DNA from: Liquidambar formosana
Lineage: Eukaryota; Streptophyta; Magnoliopsida; Saxifragales; Altingiaceae
NCBI GenBank assembly: GCA_039720395.1
Contig: CM077820.1
Coordinates: 47,539,425 to 47,603,424 of the forward strand
DNA length: 64,000 bases
Direction: 5' to 3'
A program made the position numbers and the translations under genes. Each line of letters begins with the position of its first letter. The first letter of the stretch is position 1. The notes below the pieces were generated by a model that was not told the origin of the DNA, searched no databases, and was given only the letters and a program-made list of their open reading frames with translations. Positions 48,544 to 60,950 of this stretch are shown here, piece after piece.

Positions 48544-48762
48544 TTATCTAGTGGACTTTTGGGTATTTTAAAATCTTTATTTTATTTTTGTAGAATGTTT
48601 CATAGAAAATGGCTAAAAAATTCATTTCAATAATAGCTTTTTGAAAACCCTTCTTTTACAAGTTTATTCTTGATTATGTTTACGAGTGAAAAGCACGGTC
48701 TTTCATAAATTTTTTTTTAAATATTTTTTATAAAATCTTGACAAACTACTGGATTAGAGTGT

Positions 48763-49058
48763 ATAAATAAAGTTGAGGAATTACAAATGACAGCTCCATC
48801 CTGAAAGCAATTACTCCGTAATTAGCCCACGCAAAAGAGTGGACATGAGCTGAGCTTGAGGGCTGGTCCAAGTAGACCAAATACAGCCCATTCAATAATT
48901 TTCCTAGTCCCAATTCCCACCTTGTGCCCATTAATCAAGCCCAGTCACATCCTCCTCTTTAAGAAACCATGGTTAGGGTTTTGGAGTTTCAGAATTCAGA
49001 GAGAGAGAGAGAGAGAGTTTTTGCATTTTAGAGAGAGAGAGTTAGAGAGAGTGTGCAA
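48763..49058 (+). promoter_or_regulatory. TSR2 promoter and 5' leader
   Basis: TATAAATAA at about 48763; the leader near the ATG has two GA-repeat blocks (48999-49017, 49030-49050). The TATA is about 295 bp from the ATG, so another start is possible. Confidence 0.35.
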
Positions 49059-52000
49059 ATGGAGAACGTGAGTGGTGGTGGTGGGCCAACGCAGCTGTCG
49101 GCGGAGGCCATACCTCAGCTGAAAGAAGGCATATCGTTGGTCCTGTCTCGGTGGTCTGCTCTTCAGATGGCCGTCGTCAACGAGTGGGGAGGCCGTGACT
49201 CGCGCAGCAAATCGGAACAACTCGCCGAAGATATCTTCTCCTGGTTCTCCCACTTCAAAGGTAAACTCCTCTCAACTCAAAATTAAGCAAATTGGTGTGT
49301 GTGTGTGTGTGTGTATATAATAGTACGAAGAGCTGCGTTTCTTGCAATTGGAATTCAGGGGTTTATCATATAAATTAGCAAATTTTAAACTCTTAAGTTT
49401 GTGAATTTTGTATTGAAATGCGATTCTATTGGATGCTAGTTTGGGTTGAGTGATCAAAATTAGTTTGGCTTTTTTAATTCCACATTTGATTGTTTGGTGA
49501 CTTCAACTGAGATTTAATTTGGTTTTTATGACGTAATTTATCAATTTTCTACCTTAGCTTTATCAATTTTAAATTGAAAATGTGATTTTCCGTTGGTTTT
49601 GGACGGCACTGGTAGTTCAATACAGTCACATACGTAGGTTTTGTTTGGTTTCTTTTCTGAAAACATGTTTTTGTACTCAGAGAATGAAAATAAAAGACGT
49701 GAAATGACTTTGGAAGTGTCATTTTTTTTTTTTTACGAGCTTTGATTTTTTTTTCTTGGAGAAAATTTGTGATGAAAAAAGCTATAGATTTATGATATTT
49801 TGGGATGTTTTATTTTTATCTTTGCCTTTTTTTTTTTTCAGAATTTTCTGAAGAAGCATTCTTGGAATTGAATTTCCAACTATGTTTTCTGGGTCATATC
49901 AATTTCTCATTACTAAATTTGATGAGTGTTTTGCAAAATGCACGACTATGTTCTTATTTTTTTTTTTTTTTGGGGGGGGGGGGGGGGGTGGTTATTTGAA
50001 GACATATTGTATTAATGAAAGTTTCTACAACGTGAAGTTATACTTGGTTGGCTTTTATTATATTTATTGGAAATTTTGAATTTGATAGGTTTCTATAACG
50101 GTCTTGAACTATAATTTTAATTTATCTTTCTCGATTTTATTTTCTTCTTTTCTTTTTTCCCCTCAGAGCCGCGCTATGTTGATGATTTAGAAAATTTGCT
50201 TGATGAGGCCATGCTTTCTCTTAATACCATGATCGAGGATGGCAGCATTGAGGAGGTATCGCTTTTTACATTACTTTGTTGTCCCTGAATTGTGACTATT
50301 GATTCATATATATGATGGCAGAGTTATCTTAATACTTTAATGTCCTTAAATTATGAGTATCGTTTTATATGATCAAGAATGTATATTAGTTTTATTGCAG
50401 TGTAGTGATTATGTTTCTGTGCCTCGGTGATTTTGATACTTGTTGCATTGAGGGCGTTAGGTAGTTTGCTTGGCACCCATTTAAGGTTTTCTATTTTTGC
50501 CAAGGTCAGGTCTTATTTTTTGGGACTTTTATACTGTCTTTATAGGACATATCTGCTCCATGTCTCCCATTGTGAACCTTTTCAGATGGAATCTAGTGCA
50601 TTTGTGTGTAAACATATAGATATATATTTCTGATCTCAAAGTCGGACTGAACTTAATTGAATTTGTGTGTTTAGAAAACCCAACTTCTAAGTGCAGACCT
50701 AGATGAAAGTGAATTTTAATATCATTTTGGCAATTGTTTTCTGGTGCTCATGTGCATATATTGTTTTTTCCATTCACCAATTCAGTAGATATTTTTGGAA
50801 GACCATATTTTTCCTCATGTCACTTTGTTTTCAGCAACTTGACTTTAAGTCCAAATCCAGTTGGAAATTACTTCCAGATTACCAGAAGTTATAACTATTT
50901 TTTTTCTGATTCTGTTTTGAAGCTCAAGTCCTTGCAACTTATTGTGCTAACACCAATTAGACAGATAAAGTTCTAGATATTTTGAGGAGACCATATTAAC
51001 CCTCTTGGCTTATTTTCCTCTGAAGATGATTCTGGTTTGCAATCACCATTGTGAAATGGTTAAAAATCTCTTTGGACCGCTAATTCCTTGATGCAATTAT
51101 CTAAACTCTAACTGTTGCATTCTACCATTCACATTTAGTCCTTTGGTGATCATTCCTCCAACTTCTAATTGGTTGTTTCAGACTTACTCTGACAGCACTT
51201 ATCAAGTTCCCAAAAGCTAGCTTCTAAACCATCTATACTTTTCCAATAGTATTGTTTTCCACTCTCAATGCAGAGAGAGGGAGAGAGAGATAAAAATAAA
51301 AGTCACGATACTGAATACAAAAAAAATAGAGTTACCCTCATTTGGAATTAGTGTATCATGTTTCAACCAGGTAATCAGAATGATTATACCCTCATTGCGC
51401 AGCCCCTCCTTGAAGTAATTGGTGCTTAGGATATCTCCCACTTCTCATTAGTAATAATCTATGTTCCATGAGTTCGGGTTCTCAAGTTAGGTGCAATTGC
51501 GTGTAGGTGGGAAATTCATTTAACCCCACAACTTATGTAAAGGACATAAGTACATAACTGAATTGTTGAGATTCTTGGATCAAAAAAATGATGAGAATAG
51601 CATGTCTAAATTGTTGAGATTCTTGATAATTAAAAAAATAATAATAATAAGAAGAAGAACAGCATGTCTAAATAGTTAATTCACTCATTCTGTATGGTAA
51701 TGGAGCCTGCAAACAGTTTAAGAAATCATCATGAGGCACTCATAGCAACTAGGAATGTGTTTTTTCATTTTTTTTCCATTGTCGAACGTGCTGTTGGGTG
51801 TGTATTCGGCGGTAGGCGAGTCCGCGAGTTTGAAAATTATCCTATAAAAAGTTTATCCGACATGAGTACTGCACACATTAGTCCATTTAACATAGTTCAT
51901 ACGACATCAATCCATGTTTTACGTAACACTGTACTTGACTGCTAGAGATGCTGTCACATAAAGCATGATTGGTTACATGATTATATCAGTTCAATTTGAT

Positions 52001-54990
52001 TGGCTTACATCCATCACTCAGAAATACCCCTCTACTTTACCCATCGTACTTCTTATGGTCAGCTTTCTCTTTGTTCTCTCACTTTGCATGGATGATTTAT
52101 ATAGTCAATATGACATGAAATGATTTCATTGATATCATGTGCCTATCAATATTGTCTATTCCCTTTTTTCAACCACTAATTTTGCTAAAACAATTCTGTG
52201 CATTTCTGATTTGTAAATTATTCAATTGATCAGCTTATCCAGCTAACAGCTTTATTGAATTGTAAATTTTATGAGGTTTTCATATCATAAGATATATGCA
52301 AATAAAGGTTGGATATTATGGATGCAATCTTCATTAGTAGGTATCGATATTTGTTCTTTTTTAATGACCGTAAGCAGGTAGCAGAAAAATTAATGATTAT
52401 GCATGAAGAATGTTTGGAGGGTAATTATAAGTCTGTTGAAAGCCTAAGGGAAGATATACCTCGGGCAAAAGCTGTTCCTCATATCAGACAGGTAATTACA
52501 GTCCGATTTTTTAGCCTGAAATGTTCAGTGATTCATCCATGAGATTTATTTGTCATATCCGCTTACAGCAATGTCTCTTGCTTTTGTTATTGTATGTGCT
52601 GCTTATTTTAGTATCAAGTCTATGACTGGATGTGATAGTTATAAATGACACAAATACAAGAGCCACAAATTATTATAACAGGGTGCATCATTTAACAGTG
52701 GTGCAGTTAGTTTCTTAGTATTAATGTATAGCAGCTTAACTTTGCAAAGTCCATCAGAAGAAAATCCTTGTGCTGTATCTATTACCTATTACTGCATTGT
52801 AATACTTAATTATCTAAGGATTATACAGTGAAATTAGGCTTGTAATGAGCAATTCTATCTAGAATTTAGAGGGGTAGTGCCATCCTCAATCTTGGACTGA
52901 TTCTCTCTGGCAGTGCAACTTTCAGAGAGCAACTCAGTTTAGAATTCCTTGGAACTCTCAGTGACCAGCTTTGCCATGAGAGTCTCAGCTGGGAAAGTAT
53001 GAATCAGTTGCAACATGCAAGACCTGGAAATTGCATATGTAGTAAACTAAATCTGGTGTGAGCCTTTAAACCTAGAGAGGATTGTCAACGTTGAGGTCTT
53101 TTGAAGAAATTTTCTTCTATTGTGACCTTTAAAGTTCCTTCTTTTTTTTTTTTCTTTTTTGGCCTCTCATTGGCTCTCTCAGTTGTGTTCATATACTTTG
53201 CTGTTTAATTGTTTTGTACTTCTGAGCTTCAGATAGTCCTCCTCCTCTCTGTGTTCCTCTTGTCCCTTCTTATAAAGTGTTTTGTTGTTTATGGAAATGA
53301 ATGCATTCATAAGAATGCAGGAATTACCCCAATTGAGGACAAGATGAGTGAAAATTGTTTAAGGTGGTTTGACTATGTACAACAAAGACCTAGGAATTCA
53401 CCAGTACAACAGAGTGATTTGATTCAGGTCGAAGGCCCCATAAGGAGAAGGGGAAGGCTGCTCAAAACAGCATGGGTAGAAGTGATGAGAAAGGATATGC
53501 GTGGATTTAAAGGAGGGATACGGCCCTTGATATAGCTGAATGGCGGGAAAGGATTTATTTAGCTAAAACCCATGTAGTTGGGATTAAAGTTTTATTGAGT
53601 TGAGTTGAGTAGGAACTTCTAGTCTCTTTTTTTTCTCTTAATTTTTTTTCCCTAACTACTATGCTTATTTTCTTTTAGTTGTTTATAGATACTTAACGTC
53701 ATTGCTGTCTTTGCAATTGCAAAGTAAGGCAGCTGGTATTCTATTGAATAAAATTTTCATACATCTTATATTTTCCAGTTTTGTGTTTGGCTGTTTAGTT
53801 GGGAACCGGAAGGAAACAAAAGTTTTGTTGAAGCAATTAGCAATTAAGAATTCTTCAGCGCACTTCGCTGGGCGGCCAACATGACCAGCAATAAAATCAA
53901 AACTCACTTTGTTTACTTCTATTCTTCCAAGTTCTTTCTGCCTGGAGACTTCAATTCCTATTTTATATTCGTTATATTTCCCCCATAGGAAGGTATTAGA
54001 TCCCAGGTGGTGTTAATGCAAAACTACCAAACCTGACTGGCTGACAGTCTCAGAACAGAGTCTGAGGATGAAGAATCCATGAGTTTGCATCCATTTTCTT
54101 TCTTTTGCTGTTAAGGGGGATAGGGAAGTCAATTGACTGGAGTGTTAGTGCTCGCGCTTGCGCGTGTGGCAGCTTCTTGGTATGATGATCAGAAAATTGC
54201 AGATGCATAATAATAGATGAAACGAATCGTTGGAGATTTGGGAACTTGTTTAATGATCAGACACCATATCAAAAATAGGAATTTTGTTGTAATTTTTTGG
54301 GGATGAGTCAGGAAAAAGTGATTAGAAAAGAGAGTTTAGAGGAGTGAGATTATTTGCATCTGAAAGGCAAGTCAATTGTATTATGTTTCCAATTGAGCCT
54401 ATGAAGAGTTAGTTGAAATTTGAACTTCATTTTTATGAACCTGAAAAATGAATCAGATAAAGAAATGTTCCACTTCCGTTAGATAAGTCATGTGCCATTA
54501 TGATTGTAATGGTGATATGATATTGAAGTATTTGTACTATATGCAATAAATGAAGCATTACTATGTAGCCTACTTCTTTCGATGCAGCATCCCACAAAGC
54601 AGTCACTTTATTGCTTTGGAGAAGAATACTGTGTTACCCATTCCTAATTCCTGGTAAAATGTCCTTTGATAGTATGCACAATAAAAATGGGTTTCTTAGA
54701 AATTTTTCTCTGGCTTTAGTCTAACACTGTCATAGATATTCAACACCCCAAATCACCCCCCCCCCCCCCCCCCCAAAAAAAAAAAAAATAGTGTTTTTTG
54801 TTTTGAATGTCTTGAGGATAAACTTTTAGAAAGATGTTGGGATTGTGAGAGATTTATGTGGTGATGGATGATGAAGTGTTTATGGTGTGATGTTTATGGA
54901 TTTTTATAAACTTATATTTATATCTTCTTTTACTACAATGCTACATGCCAGGTTGTGAATGACGACGACGACGACGACGACGAACGATGA
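49059..54990 (+). CDS. TSR2: TSR2-type pre-rRNA-processing protein, 4 exons, last exon frame-broken
   Basis: TSR2 family: in yeast an eS26 (Rps26) chaperone needed for 20S pre-rRNA processing; nuclear/nucleolar. Exons 49059-49260, 50167-50255, 52378-52491 and from 54952, all GT..AG with phases 1, 0, 0. Exon 1: start MENVSGGGGPTQLSAEAIPQ, then ISLVLSRWSALQMAVVNEWG, the Tsr2 core. Exon 2: EPRYVDDLENLLDEAM. Exon 3: VAEKLMIMHEECLEGNYKSV. Exon 4 opens VVN plus seven Asp, then GAA CGA TGA (stop 54988-54990). The expected family tail (NDDESMG..EDGWVVVASKR) is present in the next frame, up to 55165. So either one base is missing at the end of the GAC repeat, or the protein is about 50 residues short. 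Confidence 0.88.
50256..52377 (+). other. TSR2 intron 2, 2.1 kb
   Basis: Nothing recognised except A-rich and GA-rich tracts. Intron 1 (49261-50166) has (GT)n near 49294 and a T/G homopolymer pair at about 49959-49988. Confidence 0.4.
53290..53610 (+). mobile_element. RTE-type LINE 3' fragment
   Basis: Frame 53314-53535 reads AGITPIEDKMSENCLRWFDY, then QSDLIQVEGPIRRRGRLLKT and WVEVMRKDMRG, the C-terminus of plant RTE-like retroelements. It ends TTATTGAGTTGAGTTGAGT, a short tandem tail usual for RTE. In TSR2 intron 3 (52492-54951), which also has a C/A homopolymer pair near 54757-54787. Confidence 0.65.
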
Positions 54991-55165
54991 TGAGAGCATG
55001 GGGGGTGATGATTCATTGAACATGATAATGGATATGCCAGATTCCTTGTCAAATTCAAAACCAGCAGACATGTCAGTGGATGAACCAAGGCCTACAGAGG
55101 CAGCTGAAGCAGAAGATGGTTGGGTGGTAGTTGCTTCCAAGCGGAATAGGGGTAAAAGAAATTAA
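54961..55165 (+). other. TSR2 C-terminal coding in the shifted frame
   Basis: Frame running 54959-55165 encodes the acidic middle and the conserved EDGWVVVASKRNRGKRN end of TSR2 proteins. It is out of frame with exons 1-3 by one base. Conservation of this tail shows that it is, or until recently was, translated. Confidence 0.8.
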
Positions 55166-55887
55166 GTTGAAGCTGTTACGTCCCCTTTATCCCTTATATA
55201 TATATATATATATATATGTTCTCATCCTTTTTTGTTTGTCTTTTTTCATTTTTGCTCTATAGTATCTAAATTTTGAGGCCTGTTCCATGTGCGGATTTTT
55301 ATTTGGACTTATGTTTTGCTAGTGTTCAAACAGAGTAGTGGTTTGCTAGAAGTGGGTTTTTTGACTGATATAGGTTGCATGTAAAAGTGAGGCAAATATC
55401 TGAATGGTCCATCTGGCTATATCAGAATACATTTTACCTCGTGAATATATATATATATATATTTTTTCCCTCAATAACCTGTCTGGCGCTTTAATAGAAT
55501 GTTTTTAGTGCTTGTTCATGTTTATATGAATTGAACTCTTTTAGATGCCACTTAGCGATACAGTGCATGAATTTTTTGGGGGGGTCCCTGGCCTCGTGGA
55601 GGGTTAGTCTACTTCCTCAAGGGTCTTGCATAGTATAATTCTGTAATAAGTGAATCATATCCATCCATTGCATTTTTAGTCACTGCATCAATGATCAAGA
55701 TATTCAATGGGATTAGGTTGGCAGCGTAACATCATGCTGGGTAGGGCTGATTGTGTTAGGGAATAGCAAATATGCTATGGCATGTGTGGCTGCAAGTTTG
55801 TTTATTGCAAGGATGGGTGTATGTAGTCTAAGAAATTTGGAGCCTAGTACTCGATTTCTACTGATGCCTTGTGCCCAGGATCTTGAG

Positions 55888-55918
<31 letters not shown>

Positions 55919-56063
55919 TTTCAAATTACCGTAATTGTTGGACCACGTTAAGGACTCTAGTTAGCTTAACTCAGTAAGAGAGGTTTGTGGCTTGTGCTCT
56001 GAATGGAGATTCATTTTTACCATTTGGCAAGTGTTTTTGAAGCACCTTGTAATGCTGTGTCTT

Positions 56064-56098
<35 letters not shown>

Positions 56099-56726
56099 TA
56101 AATACCAAAGGAAAGTAAATGCAAAAAAGACCACAGACCCAACATTAGCCAAGTCCATCCAGCAGAATTAGTCCAAAAACGGGGGTGCCTTGTATGGAGC
56201 TGGGTATTTGAAGCCTGTTCATTTGCCCTTCTTTTCTCTTCTTTTTATTTTTATTTTATCAGCCTGTTCATTACCAATTCAAAATGAATAAAAAGATGTC
56301 TTCCATCTCATATGAATTGGTAATGAACAGGCTGAATATATGACTGCCTCACTTTAGGCCTCTTGGCTGCCGTCCTATACGGAGTATTTTTCTAAACACG
56401 CAAGAGAAATGAGCCCTAGTTCAGCTGGAAGTGCCTTTGTTTTAGAGTCCCTACTTTTGGGCTTTGATGCAATTCTTGAATGCTTTCTTCTCTGCATGCT
56501 TGAGCTACTGAGTTCATGGAACCTTTGGAGATGAGCCTTCCTGGTTTCCTGTCAGTGGTTTATTTTTTATTTGATATATATATTTCACTTCATTAACCAA
56601 AAATAAAATAAAATTATACAGCACATTTCCTACATTCCATCAACCTCACCGCAACAACTCACACTTACCATTCACACCTGCAACTTCAACCATAGACCTC
56701 CAAACTTCCCTCTCTGTATACCTACA
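55166..56726 (+). other. TSR2-GLOX intergenic region
   Basis: TSR2 3' flank with (TA)n (about 55196-55216), (AT)n (about 55446-55461) and long T runs (about 55892-55921 and 56068-56097). A perfect 21-bp inverted repeat at 56261-56333. A TATATATATTT at about 56575 is a possible TATA for the following gene. No gene seen. Confidence 0.5.
56261..56333. repeat. Perfect 21-bp inverted repeat, 31-bp loop
   Basis: Arms 56261-56281 and 56313-56333 are exact complements (first arm starts AGCCTGTTCATTACC). The 12-mer AGCCTGTTCATT also occurs at about 56211-56222 in direct orientation. Confidence 0.85.
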
Positions 56727-58381
56727 ATGGCCATCAAATTTATCACCACCTTCCTAATCCTAGTTTTTTATATCATTCCGGCAATTTGTCTGGTTCTGCC
56801 CTCATACTCCGGCCGCCAAGGCGAATGGCATTTCTTGCATGCTAATATTGGAATTACCGCCATGCACATGCAACTCCTACGTAACAACAAAGTTATCATG
56901 TTTGATAGGACTGATTTTGGCCCTTCTAATCTCTCTCTCTCCGGTGGCCGCTGTCGATTCGACCCCTATGACACCGCCCTCCAAACCGATTGCACTGCTC
57001 ATTCTATACTATATGATATTGGTGCCGACACTTTCCGGCCGTTGATGGTACAAACTGACACATGGTGCTCCTCCGCAGCTGTTCTCCCCGACGGAACCTT
57101 TGTTCAAACCGGCGGATTTAACGACGGCGATCACGTCATTCGCACATTTTCCCCATGTGTCGATGATAACTGCGATTGGGTCGAGTTTCCCAATTACCTT
57201 TCGGAACGTAGATGGTATGCTACTAATCAAATTCTGCCCGACGGCCGGATTATTATCGTAGGTGGCCGAAGGCAATTTAATTATGAATTTTACCCTAGAA
57301 ACTCCAAAGAGTCTTCTTCTTCCTTGCGTGCTTATGAGCTACGTTTTTTGATAGAGACTAAAGATAATGATGAGAACAACTTGTACCCATTCTTACACCT
57401 TCTACCCGATGGAAACTTGTTCATTTTCGCTAACACACGATCCATTTCTCTCGATTACAATCAAAACCGCGTTGTCAAAGAGTTTCCTCCGATCCCTGGC
57501 GGGGATCCTCGAAACTACCCTAGCTCAGGGTCATCTGTAATGCTCCCTATAAATGAAAACAAGGCCAATATTGAAGTAGAAATCATGATCTGTGGTGGTG
57601 CACCACAAGGTGCATTCTCACAAGCCATGCAAGGAAGCTTCATGCATGCAAGTTCATCGTGTGGACGTCTAAAAGTCACCGATGAAAACCCTAATTGGGT
57701 CATGGAAGAGATGCCGATGGCACGAGTAATGGGCGACATGTTACTCCTTCCCACCGGCGATATCATTATAATCAACGGTGCAGAATTGGGTACGGCTGGT
57801 TGGGACAATGCTAAAGAACCGGTTACCAGACCGGTGATTTACGGGCCATACGAGCAACTAAATCGGCGTTTTGCCATCATGTCACCGTCGTCGAAAACCC
57901 CGAATGTACCATTCTACAGCAGTGTTGGTCACCGATGGGCGCATTTTAGTGGGTGGCAGCAACCCTCAACCGTATTACAACTTCACCGGCGTAGAATACC
58001 CAACGGACCTCAGCTTGGAGGCCTATGCTCCGCCTTACTTATCGTCCGAGTACACGCCAATACGGCCGAGAATTCTGTCCGTCAGTGAGGTTCTAGGGTA
58101 CCAGCAGTTTTTTACGGTTACTTTCGCCGTGCACGAGTATATAGCGGCCAGTGTTGTGTCAGTTAGCATCGTTGCCCCTTCGTTTACTACTCATTCGCTA
58201 GGGATGAACCAAAGGTTGGTGGTGATGAAGATGGTGAGGGTTTTGCAGGTGACGTCGGAGACATATGAATTAAGTGCGATTGGGCCGTCGACAGGCGGAA
58301 GTTGCACCTCCGGGGTACTATATATTGTTTGTGGTGCATGCTGGTGTACCAAGTTCTGGTATGTGGGTGAAAATTCAGTGA
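56727..58381 (+). pseudogene. Glyoxal oxidase-like (GLOX / galactose oxidase fold) gene with two frameshifts
   Basis: Secreted copper radical oxidase family oxidising aldehydes to acids with H2O2 release, known in cell-wall and anther contexts. Single exon; signal peptide about residues 1-22 (hydrophobic ITTFLILVFYIIPAICLVL). The radical Cys (WCSS, Cys114) and its Tyr partner (RRWYATNQ, Tyr164) are present, as are VLPDGTFVQTGG and RIIIVGGR kelch-type blades. Near codon 390 (about 57890-57904) the frame shifts by one base: the Tyr-His ligand pair (57907-57912, in RMYHSTAVLVTDG) and GRILVGGSNPQPYYN are in the next frame. A second shift near 58290-58300 puts the last His (58337-58339, in VVHAGVPSSG) and the natural end (WVKIQ, TGA 58379-58381) in a third frame. 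Either a recent pseudogene or assembly errors. Confidence 0.85.
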
Positions 58382-60334
58382 TGAGATTTGCGTATTGTTC
58401 ACTTGTATTGCTTGGTTTTGCTTTTAGAATTAATTTTGAGATACATGCAATTTTAACTAGTATTTTTCGTCCCCTACTTTATAATTTAACAGTATTATAT
58501 AGCCTTAATTATTGGCTTGAAAATTAATTAGAGCAAAAGACAGTTAAAAATGGTATAGGCATCGTAAATATCCTATGTGGCATGCCACGTAAACTAGCTT
58601 GGTAACGTGAAATATGCGATGCCAATTACCACATCAAATGAGAGCGAAACCATGAGTATTTTGATGGATACACCAGCATTTTTGATGAACATAGCATCTC
58701 TTAATTTTGTTCTTAAATGATGAGATCTATGCCTTTATATTGTGTGTCGTCATGAAAAAAAAAAAAAAAAAGAAAAAAGGAAGGAAGAAGAAGAAGAAGA
58801 AGAAGAAGAAGAAGAAGAAACGATGCTAGAATTTGATGATCAGGTCAAATATATCGAACCATTATTATCTTCTGAATTATTGTATGTGAATGACGCGGAT
58901 TGAAACAGCAAAGACTATTACTCTCATCATCTTGTATGAAATTGGATGGCATTTATTAGGTTTGGCCTCTTTTTCAGAAATAAGGAAATTTCATGGTGGT
59001 TTCCTCATTGACAAATAGGTGTAAAATGGCAAATTTTCAAGAGCAGCCCAAAGAATAGGCCGTTGGTTTTGTATGACTTTCGAACTTTTGGCCACAGGTC
59101 TTCTATATATGTCAAGGGCTAGCTATAGAACCTTGGTTAAACATCATTAGTTGAGCATAAAATTTTGAGCAATTCTTGTGATCATCTAATTTACATTAGT
59201 AAAGGTAGGATTGTTTGATTCTAACATAAAATAAAAGTTTGATTTGGTAAATTAATTATGTTAGGCTTGCAAACTTGGCTAAGCTTTAGAAGACCAAGCT
59301 TAATTGGTCCAGCAAATTAAGCTTAAGCTCCATCGGAGTTTAATCCAAGCACAAACTAAGCCAAGCTTAATTAGCTAAACACTTAGCTCAATCTCAACTT
59401 GTTTGCAACCCTATTTATCATGCAAATTCGATTAGCAGTAGTAAACCTGCAAAGCCCATGTACACTAGATTAGTCCAATAACACCTTCACCATTTAGGCC
59501 TGGAAAAACCAACTAAACATTATCTTTAAAAAAAAGGAAAAAAAGGAAAGAACTAAACATGTCGCGAGCGCGAAGCCCACTCCCTTTTAAAAGTGCGTGG
59601 ATCCACACACCACCAAGGAAAGGTGAAGTGCCTCAATTAAGTTGACCCACAGCACCACATAGTAGACAAAAGGGCAGCATGTCATATTTGAATAGGAACG
59701 TTTGCTTTTAAGATTTGATTTATTTCCTTATGTTATTTATTTATTTAACTAGATTTCCCTTAATATATTGAATCAAACTTGTCATTATTAGGTAGGAGGA
59801 TACTAATCACAGTTGTTACAACAATTAAACTTACATGTGCATAACAGGCATCAATCACAATGTGATAATCCGACTGTACGTCGTGATTGTAATGAACATT
59901 ACTTTTAATAATAAATGTTGGAGTTGATTATCACTAAGTTCAACTCAATGGGGTTAATGAAAAGTTGAAGTGGGTATCATGTAACTTCAGTAAAATAACC
60001 TTATAAGAAAATTAATAATAGGATGCGAAAAAAATAAAAATAAAATTGAAGGTTAGGAAATTTTTATGCAAACCTATTGAGCTATGAATGTATGACGAAT
60101 AATTGGGATAAGCTTCAATTAGGGTGAACAATCTTGGTAAAAGTTTGCGAACAAGCTTGAAAAACCTCCATGAATTGTGCTTGAACTTATTGAGTTCCAA
60201 TTAAGCTCAATCTTGGATAGAAGAAAATTGAAGTTCATTAATCAAGCCAAATCTTAAGCTAACATAACTCTAATTAAATTTGAGTTTGGTTAGAAGTAGA
60301 TTGAAGTTCAATGGAGCCAAACGGGGGTGGACAT

Positions 60335-60604
60335 CTCTTGTCTCGACTCTTATTAGCAATCCTACTTATCATGCAAACTCGATCAACACATGTAAGAAGC
60401 ATGCAAACTCGATTAGAACAGTGTAAAGTCCTCATACACTCAATTAACTCGTGTAAACCAACTCAACTCCTCTTGTCCCAACTCTTCATCAACCTTACTT
60501 ATCATACAAACTCGGTTAACACTTGTAAGCCAGCACAAACTTCATCAGAGACCGTGTAAAGTTCATACATACTTGATTAGCATGTGTAAAACTCGTGTCG
60601 AAAA
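60335..60604 (+). repeat. 135-bp imperfect tandem duplication
   Basis: Both units start CTCTTGTC and carry TTACTTATCAT/CTACTTATCAT, CAAACTCG and a CACATGTAAG/CACTTGTAAG block. Spacing is 135 bp. Confidence 0.6.
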
Positions 60605-60940
60605 CTTAATCAACTAGTTATATCTTTACCATTTAAGCGTGTTAAAATTAATTAGATGCGTCAAACGCATGCAAGTGACGAGTGCGAACGGCCACCCCCA
60701 TACCAAAGTGCGTGAATGCCACACGCGCCTAAGATAGCTAAGTGCCTCCATTAGGTGGATCATCTCTGCCACGTACTTGAATTTATCTGACACAAAAGCA
60801 GACGTGTCACCTTCTCATTCGAGGTCTACTTCTACATCTATGAACCATAGTGGATCAAGGGGGAGAATGTCAGTTTCGTAATTTAAAGAAAATTCATGTC
60901 CATTTAGTAATCCTACAATATACATAATTACAGTATGGGG

Positions 60941-60950
60941 TATATATATA
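60941..60950 (+). promoter_or_regulatory. TATA box of the EDR1-type gene
   Basis: TATATATATA about 100 bp before the ATG; the leader between has GA repeats (61010-61040). Confidence 0.55.

Noticed and set aside
59410..60604. CRISPR-like repeat array
   Set aside because: Repeats are few, diverged and of unequal spacing in a plant nuclear context; better described as tandem duplication.
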